Assembly: GCA_045617925.1 (NCBI GenBank)
Contig: JAZLJR010000037.1
Coordinates: forward strand, 1-15,657
Direction: 5' to 3'
Origin: CALELF01 sp045617925
GTDB taxonomy: Bacteria; Synergistota; Synergistia; Synergistales; Synergistaceae
DNA length: 15,657 nt
The number at the start of each line of letters is the position of its first letter. Position 1 is the first letter of the stretch. The notes under the pieces are model-generated. The model was not told the origin of the DNA, did not search any database, and was given only the letters and a program-made list of their open reading frames with translations. A program made the translations under genes and the position numbers. Shown here one piece after another: positions 6,525-14,952 of the stretch.

Positions 6525-7642
6525 GACAAAATAATTTTTTCAATTGTGCTATCTGTAAGCCCACAGCTTTTTAGATAATTTATAGCACCTGTCTTCAAGT
6601 TTGTTTTTTTTATCTTTCCCTCGTCTTTTTCTCCTGAAATGGCCTCCATAATGTCCAAGAAATAAGCTTCAATTATCGCATTGTATTTATCTGGAGTGTC
6701 TTTTTTATTGACATGATAATAGTTGTCATAGGTCTTCATATAATCAGCTTCTATTTCGTCATAGTTTGCACCGGCAAGTGCTTCAACCAAAGCACAGACA
6801 AATCCTGTTCTGTCCTTTCCCTCTGCGCAATGAAAAAGAATCTTGCCATTAATGTTTGGCATATTTTTTAATGCATCTGCTATGATTTTTTTTGATTTAT
6901 TTGAATAAAAATTTGGTGCAAGTCCAGTTAATATAACTCGTCCTTTGTCATGCAACGATTTATAATAGTCAGATTTGAAATCACTTTTTGTAATGTGCTT
7001 ATTGTATTGTTCCGTATTATCTGCCAAATTAAAAACAAAGTTTATGTTATCCCTTTTTATGAGTTTATCAGCATATTTTGCTCTATTGTATTTATTATCG
7101 CAAGGGGAACAGGATCTATAGAATTTATTTTTTTTCAGCTTGCCACCACTCATAACCCTGTAATTGGCAAATATTTCATCGCTTGCAAAGTCGGAGCGGT
7201 TGTTAACGTATTTTTGATGAAGGAGTAGCTCTCTAGCTTTATATTTGCCTGTTTCATTCAAGGTAACGCATCCTGTGTTTTTTTCTGACATTCCAAATAC
7301 TTCCCAGGCTTTTTCCCCAGTTTTAAAGGCAAAAGTAATGTTTGTATCTCCGTAATATGCAACAAGCACAGGCATCCCTAATTTTACATAATATCCCGTG
7401 TGATAAGGAATATCTTTTATTTCATGTCCGTTGCTAAGCTTTATATCAACACTATCACCAGGCTCAAATCCTAGCTTTTCAAAAGAATCTATTGATATTT
7501 CCAAAGCTATGCTACCAAATACATTTTCATGTATGCTCAATTCTCCTGTGGTGATTGCTTTTTGTCCGCAGGCTGTCAAGGCAGTAAGAACAATAAACAG
7601 TCCAACTAGTAGTGTAGTTTTAAGTGTGTTTCTTAGTTTCAC
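6512..7642 (-). CDS. Lipoprotein with tyrosine-phosphatase signature
   Basis: A 376-residue, probably membrane-anchored extracytoplasmic protein. The N-terminus is basic then hydrophobic and ends in the lipobox LTAC, predicting lipidation at Cys25. The C-terminal half contains FHCAEGKDRTG (270-280), the CX5R active site of the Y_phosphatase3 type, with Cys272 as nucleophile and Arg278. FYRSCSP (174-180) and NFVFNLADNTE (201-211) also fit that family. The N-terminal domain (about 35-135, with PYHTGYYVKLGMPVLVAYYG) is beta-rich. It vaguely recalls the C-terminal domain of SAM hydroxide adenosyltransferases, but I am not sure of this. Start is GTG with AAGGAG eight bases upstream. It stands between the GT-C-like gene and argB, apparently with its own promoter. 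Its substrate is unknown; phosphotyrosine or a phospholipid-like ester is possible, and a role in the surface-polymer cassette is inference. Confidence 0.8.
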   Translation of the reverse strand: MKLRNTLKTTLLVGLFIVLTALTACGQKAITTGELSIHENVFGSIALEISIDSFEKLGFEPGDSVDIKLSNGHEIKDIPYHTGYYVKLGMPVLVAYYGDTNITFAFKTGEKAWEVFGMSEKNTGCVTLNETGKYKARELLLHQKYVNNRSDFASDEIFANYRVMSGGKLKKNKFYRSCSPCDNKYNRAKYADKLIKRDNINFVFNLADNTEQYNKHITKSDFKSDYYKSLHDKGRVILTGLAPNFYSNKSKKIIADALKNMPNINGKILFHCAEGKDRTGFVCALVEALAGANYDEIEADYMKTYDNYYHVNKKDTPDKYNAIIEAYFLDIMEAISGEKDEGKIKKTNLKTGAINYLKSCGLTDSTIEKIILSCTE

Positions 7643-7668
7643 AGGTATCTCTCCTTTACCGTCAAATC

Positions 7669-7747
7669 TTTAGCATAAATTTTCGAGTTGCATTGAAAAA
7701 GTGGCTAATTTGGAATCTTTCATTCAATTCCAAATTAGTCGCTTATT
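7669..7747 (-). repeat. Intergenic repeat copy A: hairpin plus promoter-like segment
   Basis: This segment aligns over its length with 12164-12235. The two share TTTAGCATAAATTTT (7669-7683) and a 26-base identical block (7722-7747). On the minus strand the order is hairpin first, then TGC-TAAA, an extended -10-like element (about 7666-7674), placed ahead of the lipoprotein gene. Confidence 0.75.
7699..7744. terminator. Hairpin downstream of the GT-C-like gene
   Basis: Arms of 18 bases (7699-7716 and 7727-7744) surround a 10-base loop. As plus-strand RNA all 18 pairs form, two of them G-U. As minus-strand RNA two positions mismatch, but a TTTTTC run follows, so it can still terminate the unit ending at 7766. 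It lies inside repeat copy A. Confidence 0.65.
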
Positions 7748-7765
7748 TTTAGTTACAGGCTAAAT

Positions 7766-9826
7766 TCAATTTTTTATATAAACTTTGTAGTCAGCAGTTG
7801 AAAAAACTTTTTTATATCGCGTGGTCAATTTTCCTTCATTTTTCCATAGCCCGTCAAGTGGCGTAACGAGAATTGCCTTTACCTTTAAATCATCAATTAT
7901 ATAATCCACTTCAGATTGAGCGGGATTACCTTCAAAGAATTTAACAACACGATCAAAACGGGCTTGTAGCTTGTTCAAGTCATAATTCATGGAATAGCAC
8001 CATGAAAAAAGTGGATCAGATACAGGAGTAGAGCGCCTAGCGTAGCAAGAGAAGAAAGTATCTACCCAGTAATTATCCTCAATATTGCCAACATAACATA
8101 AATTCTTAAAGGTTACGGGATTGGATAACACCAAATCTTTTTCATCTGTAACTTCTCTCACCTTTTCCCAACCCTTTATAGCCTTGGTAAAAACCATGCG
8201 TAATTCTGGGTAGTCTGTGCGAATTTCTATTGGCTCACTATCCTGAGGATACAATAAGGCCACCACCTGAATTATCGCTATAATAACGATAAACGCATAT
8301 GCCAATTTCTTTTTATTTTCATACAGGAAATTATAAATCTTGACAAAGCACAAAGATGCAAAGGCGTAGAGAAACAATAAGGTAGGTTCTAATGTTCTCC
8401 AACCAAAATCGTTTGAATAAACAGTGGAATGGATAAATGATATGAAAATCAAAGTTGAAATGGTTAAAAGCTCCCCAAAAAGTATAAATCTGTCCTGTTT
8501 TCTTATCACTTTTGGGTTGAAAATATGAATAATAATAAAGCCAACACCTAGCACATAAAAAAGCCCAAGTTGCTTTGGTAGAATAATAAAATAAAAGCTA
8601 AACAGATATTTAAGAATGGGGAATAGTCCGCCTCTGAATGAATCACCGTAAGCAGGTTGCACTCCTAATTCAACAGGAAGGCCTCCTAGCTGCGTAAAAA
8701 ATTGCCTTAAATAAGGAAAAGCTATCGCGAAAGCTATTGCAAAAGCACATAATTTATAAATAAGCTTTGAATTAAAGTCTTTTCTAAATATGTCATCTTT
8801 GATATAGACAAATGCCAATGCAACAAGTAAAAATCCAAAAGGAAAAACTCCTGCATAGAGAGATGTAATAACTGATGCAGAGGCAATAACACCTATAAAT
8901 ACCGTAAGAACCGTTATATTTTTTTTATCACGGCAAGATAAGAGCAGGTAGTATAAATAAATTATAAGCACAGTAAAGGCTGCAGCTACGCAATGTTGCG
9001 AAGACCAAATGCTGCCATTTTCAATAGGCCAAAAACCTAGCACCGTTAAATTTGGTGAAAGGGCTGATTTTATGCCTTGCGGCAGGAGCTCAAAATACGC
9101 AGAAAGTCTCCAAGCAAAATACATAAAGCAAAATGAAACAAGCAGAATTTTCTTGTGGTGTTTCTCGTAGAAATTACTTTTCTGTGCCAACTTGAGAGTA
9201 AGAGCCATCATAGATGATGTGCTGATGAGGATGCAAAATCCGATAACAAGGGCAGTATCTGCCATATATCCAGAGATACCAGTTAAAAGCGTAAGCTGTG
9301 CTGCAAATGCATGCAAGCCGTAATAATAAATTACGTTAACGGGAACACCATTATCTGCAATCCAAGGATTTTTTGGTGGCAGTCCAAAGTTTGTAATAGA
9401 GTCAATTAAAGCAACTTTAACATGATCATACATAGAAGTGCCAAAGTAAATTTTCCCATTAAATTCAAGTGGTGCAATAGAGCAACAACCAACAAAAGCT
9501 GCAACCAGTATAATTGTCAAAAAAATCCAATATATCTTTGAGCTTGGAATAAAAATCTTGCCCTTTTTTAGATAGATAAAGACGCATGCTATTGCAAAAA
9601 GCGTATATATCAAAGGGCGAGTAAAGCCTACGACAAGCCCAAGCGAAACTATGCAGGAAATCCAAATGGCAGTTCCCAAAATTGGTGATAAAAGCGCAAC
9701 AAATTCTTTATTTTCATCACCTAAATTATCATTAAATACAGCAGATGGCATCAAGGCCATACCCAAGATGGTAGTAAAAATATAGGCAATAAATGCAATT
9801 ATGGTGGCAGTTAATGCAAAAAGCAT
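7766..9826 (-). CDS. Large GT-C-like integral membrane protein
   Basis: A 686-residue protein with roughly a dozen hydrophobic segments over residues 1-530 and a soluble tail of about 150 residues, the layout of GT-C polyprenyl-sugar glycosyltransferases and related proteins. After the first membrane segments comes an extracytoplasmic stretch with YDHVKVALIDSI (133-144), then GLPPKNPWIADNG (148-160) and VIYYYGLHAFAAQL (165-178). The PP-x-x-PW...YYYG pattern resembles DUF2298 (YYY) membrane proteins. The tail ends in VDYIIDDLKVKAILV and a TADYKVYI motif, common in GT-C relatives. Start is ATG with AAGGAG upstream. It follows the two acyltransferase-type genes in the same direction and precedes a hairpin. 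I infer sugar transfer to a surface polymer from a lipid-linked donor. The acceptor and sugar cannot be named. Confidence 0.65.
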   Translation of the reverse strand: MLFALTATIIAFIAYIFTTILGMALMPSAVFNDNLGDENKEFVALLSPILGTAIWISCIVSLGLVVGFTRPLIYTLFAIACVFIYLKKGKIFIPSSKIYWIFLTIILVAAFVGCCSIAPLEFNGKIYFGTSMYDHVKVALIDSITNFGLPPKNPWIADNGVPVNVIYYYGLHAFAAQLTLLTGISGYMADTALVIGFCILISTSSMMALTLKLAQKSNFYEKHHKKILLVSFCFMYFAWRLSAYFELLPQGIKSALSPNLTVLGFWPIENGSIWSSQHCVAAAFTVLIIYLYYLLLSCRDKKNITVLTVFIGVIASASVITSLYAGVFPFGFLLVALAFVYIKDDIFRKDFNSKLIYKLCAFAIAFAIAFPYLRQFFTQLGGLPVELGVQPAYGDSFRGGLFPILKYLFSFYFIILPKQLGLFYVLGVGFIIIHIFNPKVIRKQDRFILFGELLTISTLIFISFIHSTVYSNDFGWRTLEPTLLFLYAFASLCFVKIYNFLYENKKKLAYAFIVIIAIIQVVALLYPQDSEPIEIRTDYPELRMVFTKAIKGWEKVREVTDEKDLVLSNPVTFKNLCYVGNIEDNYWVDTFFSCYARRSTPVSDPLFSWCYSMNYDLNKLQARFDRVVKFFEGNPAQSEVDYIIDDLKVKAILVTPLDGLWKNEGKLTTRYKKVFSTADYKVYIKN

Positions 9827-9883
9827 ATAACGTTATCTCCTTCTACAAGTAAAATTATTGTATTATTTTATGCTATTTAGCTT

Positions 9884-10978
9884 TTATAGGTATCGTAGAA
9901 TTGATCCTTGAAACTTTTCCGGATGGTCATGAATTGCTTTTTTAGCCCAAATTCCAAGCCAAGTTGAAATAGCCAAAACAAACAATGCAATCCCGATTAT
10001 GGCTACAAAAGGAATGTGACGCTCAGCGACAACAGCCATTATGCACGTAACGAGCACCCAATGCACTAGGTATATGATGTTTAGCGCATTGCTCATGGTC
10101 ATGCAGAAGGTCTTTAGTTTTAGTGAAAATAGCTTTGATACAAAGTGGAGAAGAGAAAAGCTAAACATGCAATAACACAGACAAAGAACTGCATCCGTCA
10201 GTATCATGTGATGGTAACCTAGCTCGTCTTTCATCATGTTTATACCATAATGGCATTCAAACAACACCCCGATGATGCAAATAACAAGGCATGGAAAGAC
10301 AATAGTTAAATAAAAACGATCTAGATTTTTGATGTTTCTTAACTTGTTACCAAACCAATAGCCAAAAGCCACAAAGATAAACCAAGTTGCTAACGGAAAA
10401 GACCCAGCAGGAAACTTGCCGACAGCAAACAGTATAACCAAACCGGCAGCTTCACTAATCATAAGCCCTTGCGCTCTTAATGTTGGAATCATTGTTGCAC
10501 AGAGGGAGAATATAACGCTTAAAATGAGAATCGAAATATCCCGCAACTTGATATGCCGAAGTATGCCAAAAAGAATTAGAGCAAGACCTGCAAACTGAAA
10601 AATATCTCCCGCTAACAAAAGGTTTGTAATCATCTTTAGATGTTCCAAGAATAAACCCCTTAAGAAAAATGAAAGAGCTAACGGTGTTGTTCTAAGAAAA
10701 TTCAAGATGTATCCGGCAAGTAGAAGAAATGTACCACGTGAGATAATCGTTTTAGGGCTATTATTTTTAGAATAGGCTAATCCGACCCCAATACAAACAA
10801 CAAAGACAGGAGCTCCCATAAATCCCCCTATCCACAAATCCGCAACATAGCCGAAGCCTGTTTCAACATTTACTCCCAAAAACACTAACGAGTGAACTAG
10901 TATCATAGCAACAATTTCGTAGCATTTAGCTACGTCTATGTTAAGTTGCCTTCCTGTGTTGCATTGTTCTTTTATCAT
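9884..10978 (-). CDS. Multi-spanning acyltransferase-like membrane protein
   Basis: A 364-residue protein with about ten hydrophobic segments. The first cytosolic-edge segment reads RQLNIDVAKCYEIVAMILVH (10-29), the Asp-x-x-Lys...His pattern seen in membrane O-acyltransferases of the acyltransferase-3, DUF1624 and HGSNAT-like groups, with His29 in the usual place. A late segment, NIIYLVHW, also fits. It would move an acyl group, probably acetyl, across or at the membrane onto a glycan, but the exact family is uncertain. It lies 21 bases after another acyltransferase gene. Start is ATG. The nearest good ribosome site, AAAGGA, is about 15 bases away, so initiation may be weak or use the nearer AGAAG. 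The following GT-C-like gene is 57 bases downstream. Confidence 0.65.
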   Translation of the reverse strand: MIKEQCNTGRQLNIDVAKCYEIVAMILVHSLVFLGVNVETGFGYVADLWIGGFMGAPVFVVCIGVGLAYSKNNSPKTIISRGTFLLLAGYILNFLRTTPLALSFFLRGLFLEHLKMITNLLLAGDIFQFAGLALILFGILRHIKLRDISILILSVIFSLCATMIPTLRAQGLMISEAAGLVILFAVGKFPAGSFPLATWFIFVAFGYWFGNKLRNIKNLDRFYLTIVFPCLVICIIGVLFECHYGINMMKDELGYHHMILTDAVLCLCYCMFSFSLLHFVSKLFSLKLKTFCMTMSNALNIIYLVHWVLVTCIMAVVAERHIPFVAIIGIALFVLAISTWLGIWAKKAIHDHPEKFQGSILRYL

Positions 10979-10999
10979 AATTTTTCTTCTAGTCCTTTA

Positions 11000-12124
11000 T
11001 TAAAAACTTCTTTGCTTACGAATTCGTTTTATTAGCAAAATTATGGCAATAAACGCCACCAGTTCAATAATGTTATACCACATATCTTCGCGTGGTATCA
11101 TTTCCATATAAAATATGTCTGGTGCTGCTTTTTTCCCAGGAATTTTAAGATATAGACCTTCCATTACGGAAAAAAGGAAAAACTGCCATAGGTATAGTGT
11201 CATTGTATTCTGCCCAATTGCAGAGAGCACCCGCTCTACTGCACTAATTCTAAACTTTTCTAAGAACTTGCATAATATCAAAACAGCCACGGTAGCACAA
11301 GCCCCCGCTACAAAGGTCATATATGAGCTCCATAACCCATAGGAACCGTAATTGCTTTTTATCATTCCGGCTCCTCGAATGTTTAAGCCAAAAATGAATA
11401 TGAGAGAAACGACAGAAGTAGCAATAAGAACAATTACCTTAGTCCAGTTACTGCTTTTTTCAAAGAAGGACATTTCTTTTAATTTGTAACCTACGAGCAT
11501 AAATACTGCACCTACAAATCCTCGTCCAAGACCATATGGTAATTGCGGCACGCCATCAAGAGACTCTATCCCTGCAATCAGAAGGAACAAAATTGAAAAG
11601 GTGACCAATGCAAATTTTTTGTTTCTGAAGTGCTTTATTAGGACAAAAAACAAGATGCTTGCAGTAAACATTGCCGGCAAAAACCATAAGTGACAATTAG
11701 CCGGCAGGATAATATCAACCGTAAAAGGCAGTTGTATCCTATAGGGTATGCACTTTGTCATTAGTTCACCTAGACCAAACACATTTGGCAGTTTTCCCGC
11801 AGAACCATATATCGTGTTTAACAAGGCTGGTAATGCTACCTTATATGAGCCATATTTGAAGAAATATGCCCTTGCTATTTCAAACGGGATATCTAGCAAC
11901 ATCACATACCAAAAAGGGAGAATTAGTCGCTTAAATTTAGAACGTGCAAACTCACCAAGAGTTGTGTTTTTTATGTTACTCGTATAGCCTGACGTAATAA
12001 AAAACATAGGCATTGTAAATAACACTAACTGCAAGAAAATCTCTAATTCCAAATGGGCAGTTAGCACAAATAATATCGCCAATGCTTTTCCGTAATCAAT
12101 AAATGCGAGTCTTTTCTTTTCCAC
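11000..12124 (-). CDS. Acyltransferase 3 family membrane protein
   Basis: A 374-residue integral membrane O-acyltransferase of the OafA / fucose 4-O-acetylase type. The N-terminus reads KKRLAFIDYGKALAILFVLT followed by AH, giving the conserved His24, then a membrane segment and MPMFFITSGY (about 38-47). KFKRLILPFWYVMLL follows in the next loop, as is typical of the family. About ten membrane segments follow, and the tail is basic (IKRIRKQR). I start it at GTG 12124: GGAG (12133-12136) lies nine bases upstream. The longer frame beginning at TTG 12139 would place that ribosome site inside its own first two codons. It is the first gene after repeat copy B, so a promoter there probably drives it together with the next two genes. 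It presumably acetylates a surface sugar, which cannot be identified. Confidence 0.82.
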   Translation of the reverse strand: MEKKRLAFIDYGKALAILFVLTAHLELEIFLQLVLFTMPMFFITSGYTSNIKNTTLGEFARSKFKRLILPFWYVMLLDIPFEIARAYFFKYGSYKVALPALLNTIYGSAGKLPNVFGLGELMTKCIPYRIQLPFTVDIILPANCHLWFLPAMFTASILFFVLIKHFRNKKFALVTFSILFLLIAGIESLDGVPQLPYGLGRGFVGAVFMLVGYKLKEMSFFEKSSNWTKVIVLIATSVVSLIFIFGLNIRGAGMIKSNYGSYGLWSSYMTFVAGACATVAVLILCKFLEKFRISAVERVLSAIGQNTMTLYLWQFFLFSVMEGLYLKIPGKKAAPDIFYMEMIPREDMWYNIIELVAFIAIILLIKRIRKQRSF

Positions 12125-12139
12125 GGTTATTTTCTCCAA
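12125..12139 (-). promoter_or_regulatory. Ribosome binding site deciding the acyltransferase start
   Basis: On the minus strand the bases read TTGGAGAAAATAACC and are followed by GTG at 12124. GGAG at nine-base spacing supports GTG over the upstream in-frame TTG at 12139. Confidence 0.75.
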
Positions 12140-12163
12140 AAATTTTCTAAATTAGTTATGTAT

Positions 12164-12235
12164 TTTAGCATAAATTTTCAATTTGCAATATTAAAGCGAC
12201 TAATTTGAAATTCAATTCCAAATTAGTCGCTTATT
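12164..12235 (-). repeat. Intergenic repeat copy B: hairpin plus promoter
   Basis: Second copy of the repeat at 7669-7747, with a slightly shorter hairpin loop. On the minus strand the hairpin comes first, then an extended -10, TGC-TAAAAT (12162-12170), with a TTGCAA-like box 15 bp upstream (about 12182-12187). It separates the SGNH gene from the acyltransferase unit. Confidence 0.75.
12194..12232 (-). terminator. Terminator-like hairpin after the SGNH gene
   Basis: AAGCGACTAATTTG and CAAATTAGTCGCTT form a perfect 14-bp stem around an 11-base loop. The minus-strand continuation is TTTAATATT, a modest T-run. It begins about 20 bases after the stop of the gene ending at 12253. Confidence 0.7.
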
Positions 12236-12252
12236 AGTCAAATTAAGTTATT

Positions 12253-13557
12253 TTAATGTTTTTTATTAAGAGTTAAACTTTGTGGTTTAGCTTGTAAACT
12301 GATAACTATATCTGGAGAAAAATTGTTGATACAGTTGACAATGCTTCCTGTGAAATTCCCATTTGTTGGCCTAGTGTCTATCAATACAAGCTCTGAACAC
12401 GACAATGCAAGGTAAGGGGCAACAGCGATAGCATAAGAATCTCCTATTATCAAAATTTTAGTTCCACTAGGATTATTCAAATTTGTAATTTTCACATAAG
12501 GACGTGTTCCATACAAAATTCGTTCATATACATACCCACCGCCCTTGTTGATATCGGATTGCAGGTTCTCACAATCAAAGAATATCTCTTCAAAAGCCCC
12601 AGTAGTGGCTATTCCTTTATCGGGAATTTCCAACTTAAAATTTGTGGCAAATTTAGGATATAAAATGTCAAAATTTTCAGATTTTTCTACATAATGGGTT
12701 ACTGATTGCCCAGCAGAGCCGAACATCGCGTTTTTATATGTTATTCGCTTATAGCTACCTAAATTATACACATTGGGTATCGCAATACCATAATGATTAC
12801 GTATCTCTTTTTCGATTGTGGAAGTAGCCCACATTGCTGCATTTATGTTCCAATGATGGTCGGTCTTGTAAAACAAAGAGTAGTGGTCAAGCTTATCTCT
12901 ATGTAACAGTTGCCTCATGTCAATATTATCAATCCTATATTGATTCAGTGCTTGTAAATAGATATCAATATTTTGATTGCGATAGGAAACAATACCATGC
13001 GGAAATTCATTGTCTAAAGCACATTCTCTGTCAGGTGTAAAGCAATATAAAAATTTAATATTTTTCTTAGATAAATATTTATTCAAGGAAGCATAAGAAG
13101 CAAGTTGTGCCTTTGCATCATCCAACGATAGCTTTGAAGAATCTACTCGTGTCCAATATCCATTTTTTAATTTAACATAAGTATTTCCGATTGACAGGTC
13201 TGTTAGTTTTGAAGTAATTATGTAGCCTAGCTTTGATATTTCATCATAATTTATGATGAATTTTGACCAGTCACTACCAAGGGAGGCTAGTTCTGCTGCT
13301 TTACTGGTAATATTGTCCAGAACGCGGGGAGAAGTTTTTTGCAAATTGTTAGAAATCTTAATTTCATCGACAGTTGTATCATAGGGATATCTTTTCTCCC
13401 AATCAATGCTAATTGTATTTGAATTGCCAGGGTTTAAAGCTTTTTTTGAGGCTTTAATTTGTTCTTGGAACACCGCACCACTCAAAAGAGCAAGAAATAA
13501 GGTAAAAACGAGAACAAGAGACACAATAACTAGCAACTGATTCTCTTTTTTTATCAT
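12253..13557 (-). CDS. AlgX/AlgJ-like SGNH acetyltransferase partner of the MBOAT protein
   Basis: A 434-residue protein anchored by one N-terminal membrane segment (about 8-30), with the rest outside the membrane. It has the two signature sites of AlgX/AlgJ SGNH-like proteins: YKTDHHWNINAA (230-241), giving the D-x-H-W catalytic Asp233 and His235, and ILIIGDSYA (368-376), with Ser373. GYWTRVDSS (133-141) is a further block I associate with the family. Such proteins take acetyl groups delivered by a partner MBOAT protein and place them on an exported polysaccharide. The partner gene lies 15 bases upstream in the same direction. Start is ATG with AAGGAGG upstream. A hairpin follows, so it is probably the last gene of its unit. 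The acceptor polymer is unknown. Confidence 0.85.
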   Translation of the reverse strand: MIKKENQLLVIVSLVLVFTLFLALLSGAVFQEQIKASKKALNPGNSNTISIDWEKRYPYDTTVDEIKISNNLQKTSPRVLDNITSKAAELASLGSDWSKFIINYDEISKLGYIITSKLTDLSIGNTYVKLKNGYWTRVDSSKLSLDDAKAQLASYASLNKYLSKKNIKFLYCFTPDRECALDNEFPHGIVSYRNQNIDIYLQALNQYRIDNIDMRQLLHRDKLDHYSLFYKTDHHWNINAAMWATSTIEKEIRNHYGIAIPNVYNLGSYKRITYKNAMFGSAGQSVTHYVEKSENFDILYPKFATNFKLEIPDKGIATTGAFEEIFFDCENLQSDINKGGGYVYERILYGTRPYVKITNLNNPSGTKILIIGDSYAIAVAPYLALSCSELVLIDTRPTNGNFTGSIVNCINNFSPDIVISLQAKPQSLTLNKKH

Positions 13558-13572
13558 ATTCCGTCACCCTCC

Positions 13573-14943
13573 TTAAAATCCTGCATACAAGGGCGCAGAA
13601 TATCCACGGCTTATTGTAATTATTATGCAAACAATAAAGAGCATAATTAAACCAGTATTGTAAAGTGTATTTGTGATACTTCTATTTAATATCTGTTTTT
13701 TTATTTTTAATCCAATATCTGTGGAGAATATCATTGCAAGGATTAAAGGAATTGCATATTTGGAGATCATAGAGCAATCTCCTGTTGTATAGAGTGGGTT
13801 GCCATTACATCCAAACATAGAGCTTATGTATGAGAACGCAGAAGTCAAGCTTCTAGATTTAAATATTACCCATTCTATGATGACAACCAGGAGTGCATAT
13901 ATATGACCTAAACGAATTCTATTCAGGAAATCTGGAAATTTTGTATATTTCTCTAAAACTTGAAGCACAAAATAAATCATTGCCCAGAGGATAAAAGTTA
14001 GATTTGAACCGTGCCACACGCCTGTCACAAGCCATACTACAAGAATATTAAATATATGCCTTGAAGCAGTTTTCACTCGTGAACCGCCGAGGGGAATATA
14101 AATATATTGTGTTAACCATTTGGTTAATGATATATGCCATCTTTTCCAGAAATCAGAGACAGAATTTGCCATATATGGATAATTGAAATTTTCAGGTAGG
14201 TCAAATCCAAACAAATATCCTGCGCCAAGTGCCATATCTGTATAACCGGAAAAGTCAAAAAAGAGTTGTAGCGTATAGGTGACCGCTCCAGCCCAAGACA
14301 TAACGACACTTAAATCTGGTGACAAGAAGCATTGATTTGCCAATGTGCTAATGCAGTCAGCTATTATAACTTTCTTTCCAAGACCGATTATTAATCTTTC
14401 AAATCCACGGTAGGCATCATCTAATGATGGAGTTTTTTTGTTTCTTATTGTAGGCAATTCGTTTCTGTATGTTGAGAGAGGCCCAGAAACGATAGTGAGA
14501 AAATTAGAAATATATATTGCTACATCTATAAAATTCCCATTTCTTACGTCTTTACTATCAACGACAAAGGAGATTGACTTGAAGATAAAATATGACAAAC
14601 CTATCGGAAATGCAATAGAACTAACACTTATATTTATAAGTCCTGATGCAAAAATCTCATTTATATATTTGAAAAACAGCAATATTAGAGCATCAAGGAC
14701 AATTGCAATTACCCTATAGGCCTTTACGTTAAATTTGTCGGATAGAGAAACTAGTGCAAAATTAATGAAAAGCACGGCAAGCAAAAGCAAGACATATACA
14801 GGTTCACAAAAGGCAAATAAGCATAAGTTTGCTACAAGCAGTAGCCCCTTCCTAAATCCGTTTGCTTTAAAAAATGGATTATAGTAGGCAATTAGTAGTA
14901 ATGGAAAGTAGAACCCAATAAACGAAAGACTTGTTAAACTCAC
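13573..14943 (-). CDS. MBOAT O-acyltransferase (AlgI-like)
   Basis: A 456-residue polytopic MBOAT protein that would carry acetyl groups across the membrane for polysaccharide O-acetylation. Family marks in order are FYFPLLLIAYY (11-21), FPIGLSYFIFKSISFVVD (112-129), FFDFSGYTDMALG (228-240), DFWKRWHISLTKWL (264-277), YIPLGGSR (282-289) and WLVTGVWHGSNLTF (304-317), with the conserved His311. Length fits AlgI. Start is GTG, nine bases after the argC stop. The only ribosome site is AGGG, which overlaps that stop (TATAGGGAA), so translation is probably coupled to argC. This is an unexpected neighbour for an arginine gene. It forms a two-gene module with the SGNH protein downstream. Confidence 0.9.
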   Translation of the reverse strand: MSLTSLSFIGFYFPLLLIAYYNPFFKANGFRKGLLLVANLCLFAFCEPVYVLLLLAVLFINFALVSLSDKFNVKAYRVIAIVLDALILLFFKYINEIFASGLINISVSSIAFPIGLSYFIFKSISFVVDSKDVRNGNFIDVAIYISNFLTIVSGPLSTYRNELPTIRNKKTPSLDDAYRGFERLIIGLGKKVIIADCISTLANQCFLSPDLSVVMSWAGAVTYTLQLFFDFSGYTDMALGAGYLFGFDLPENFNYPYMANSVSDFWKRWHISLTKWLTQYIYIPLGGSRVKTASRHIFNILVVWLVTGVWHGSNLTFILWAMIYFVLQVLEKYTKFPDFLNRIRLGHIYALLVVIIEWVIFKSRSLTSAFSYISSMFGCNGNPLYTTGDCSMISKYAIPLILAMIFSTDIGLKIKKQILNRSITNTLYNTGLIMLFIVCIIITISRGYSAPLYAGF

Positions 14944-14952
14944 TGAAATTCC

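Noticed and set aside
9827..9883. Separate promoter for the 686-residue membrane protein
   Set aside because: The gap is AT-rich with TACAAT- and TAAAAT-like strings, but no matching -35 at proper spacing. Cotranscription with the acyltransferases is simpler.
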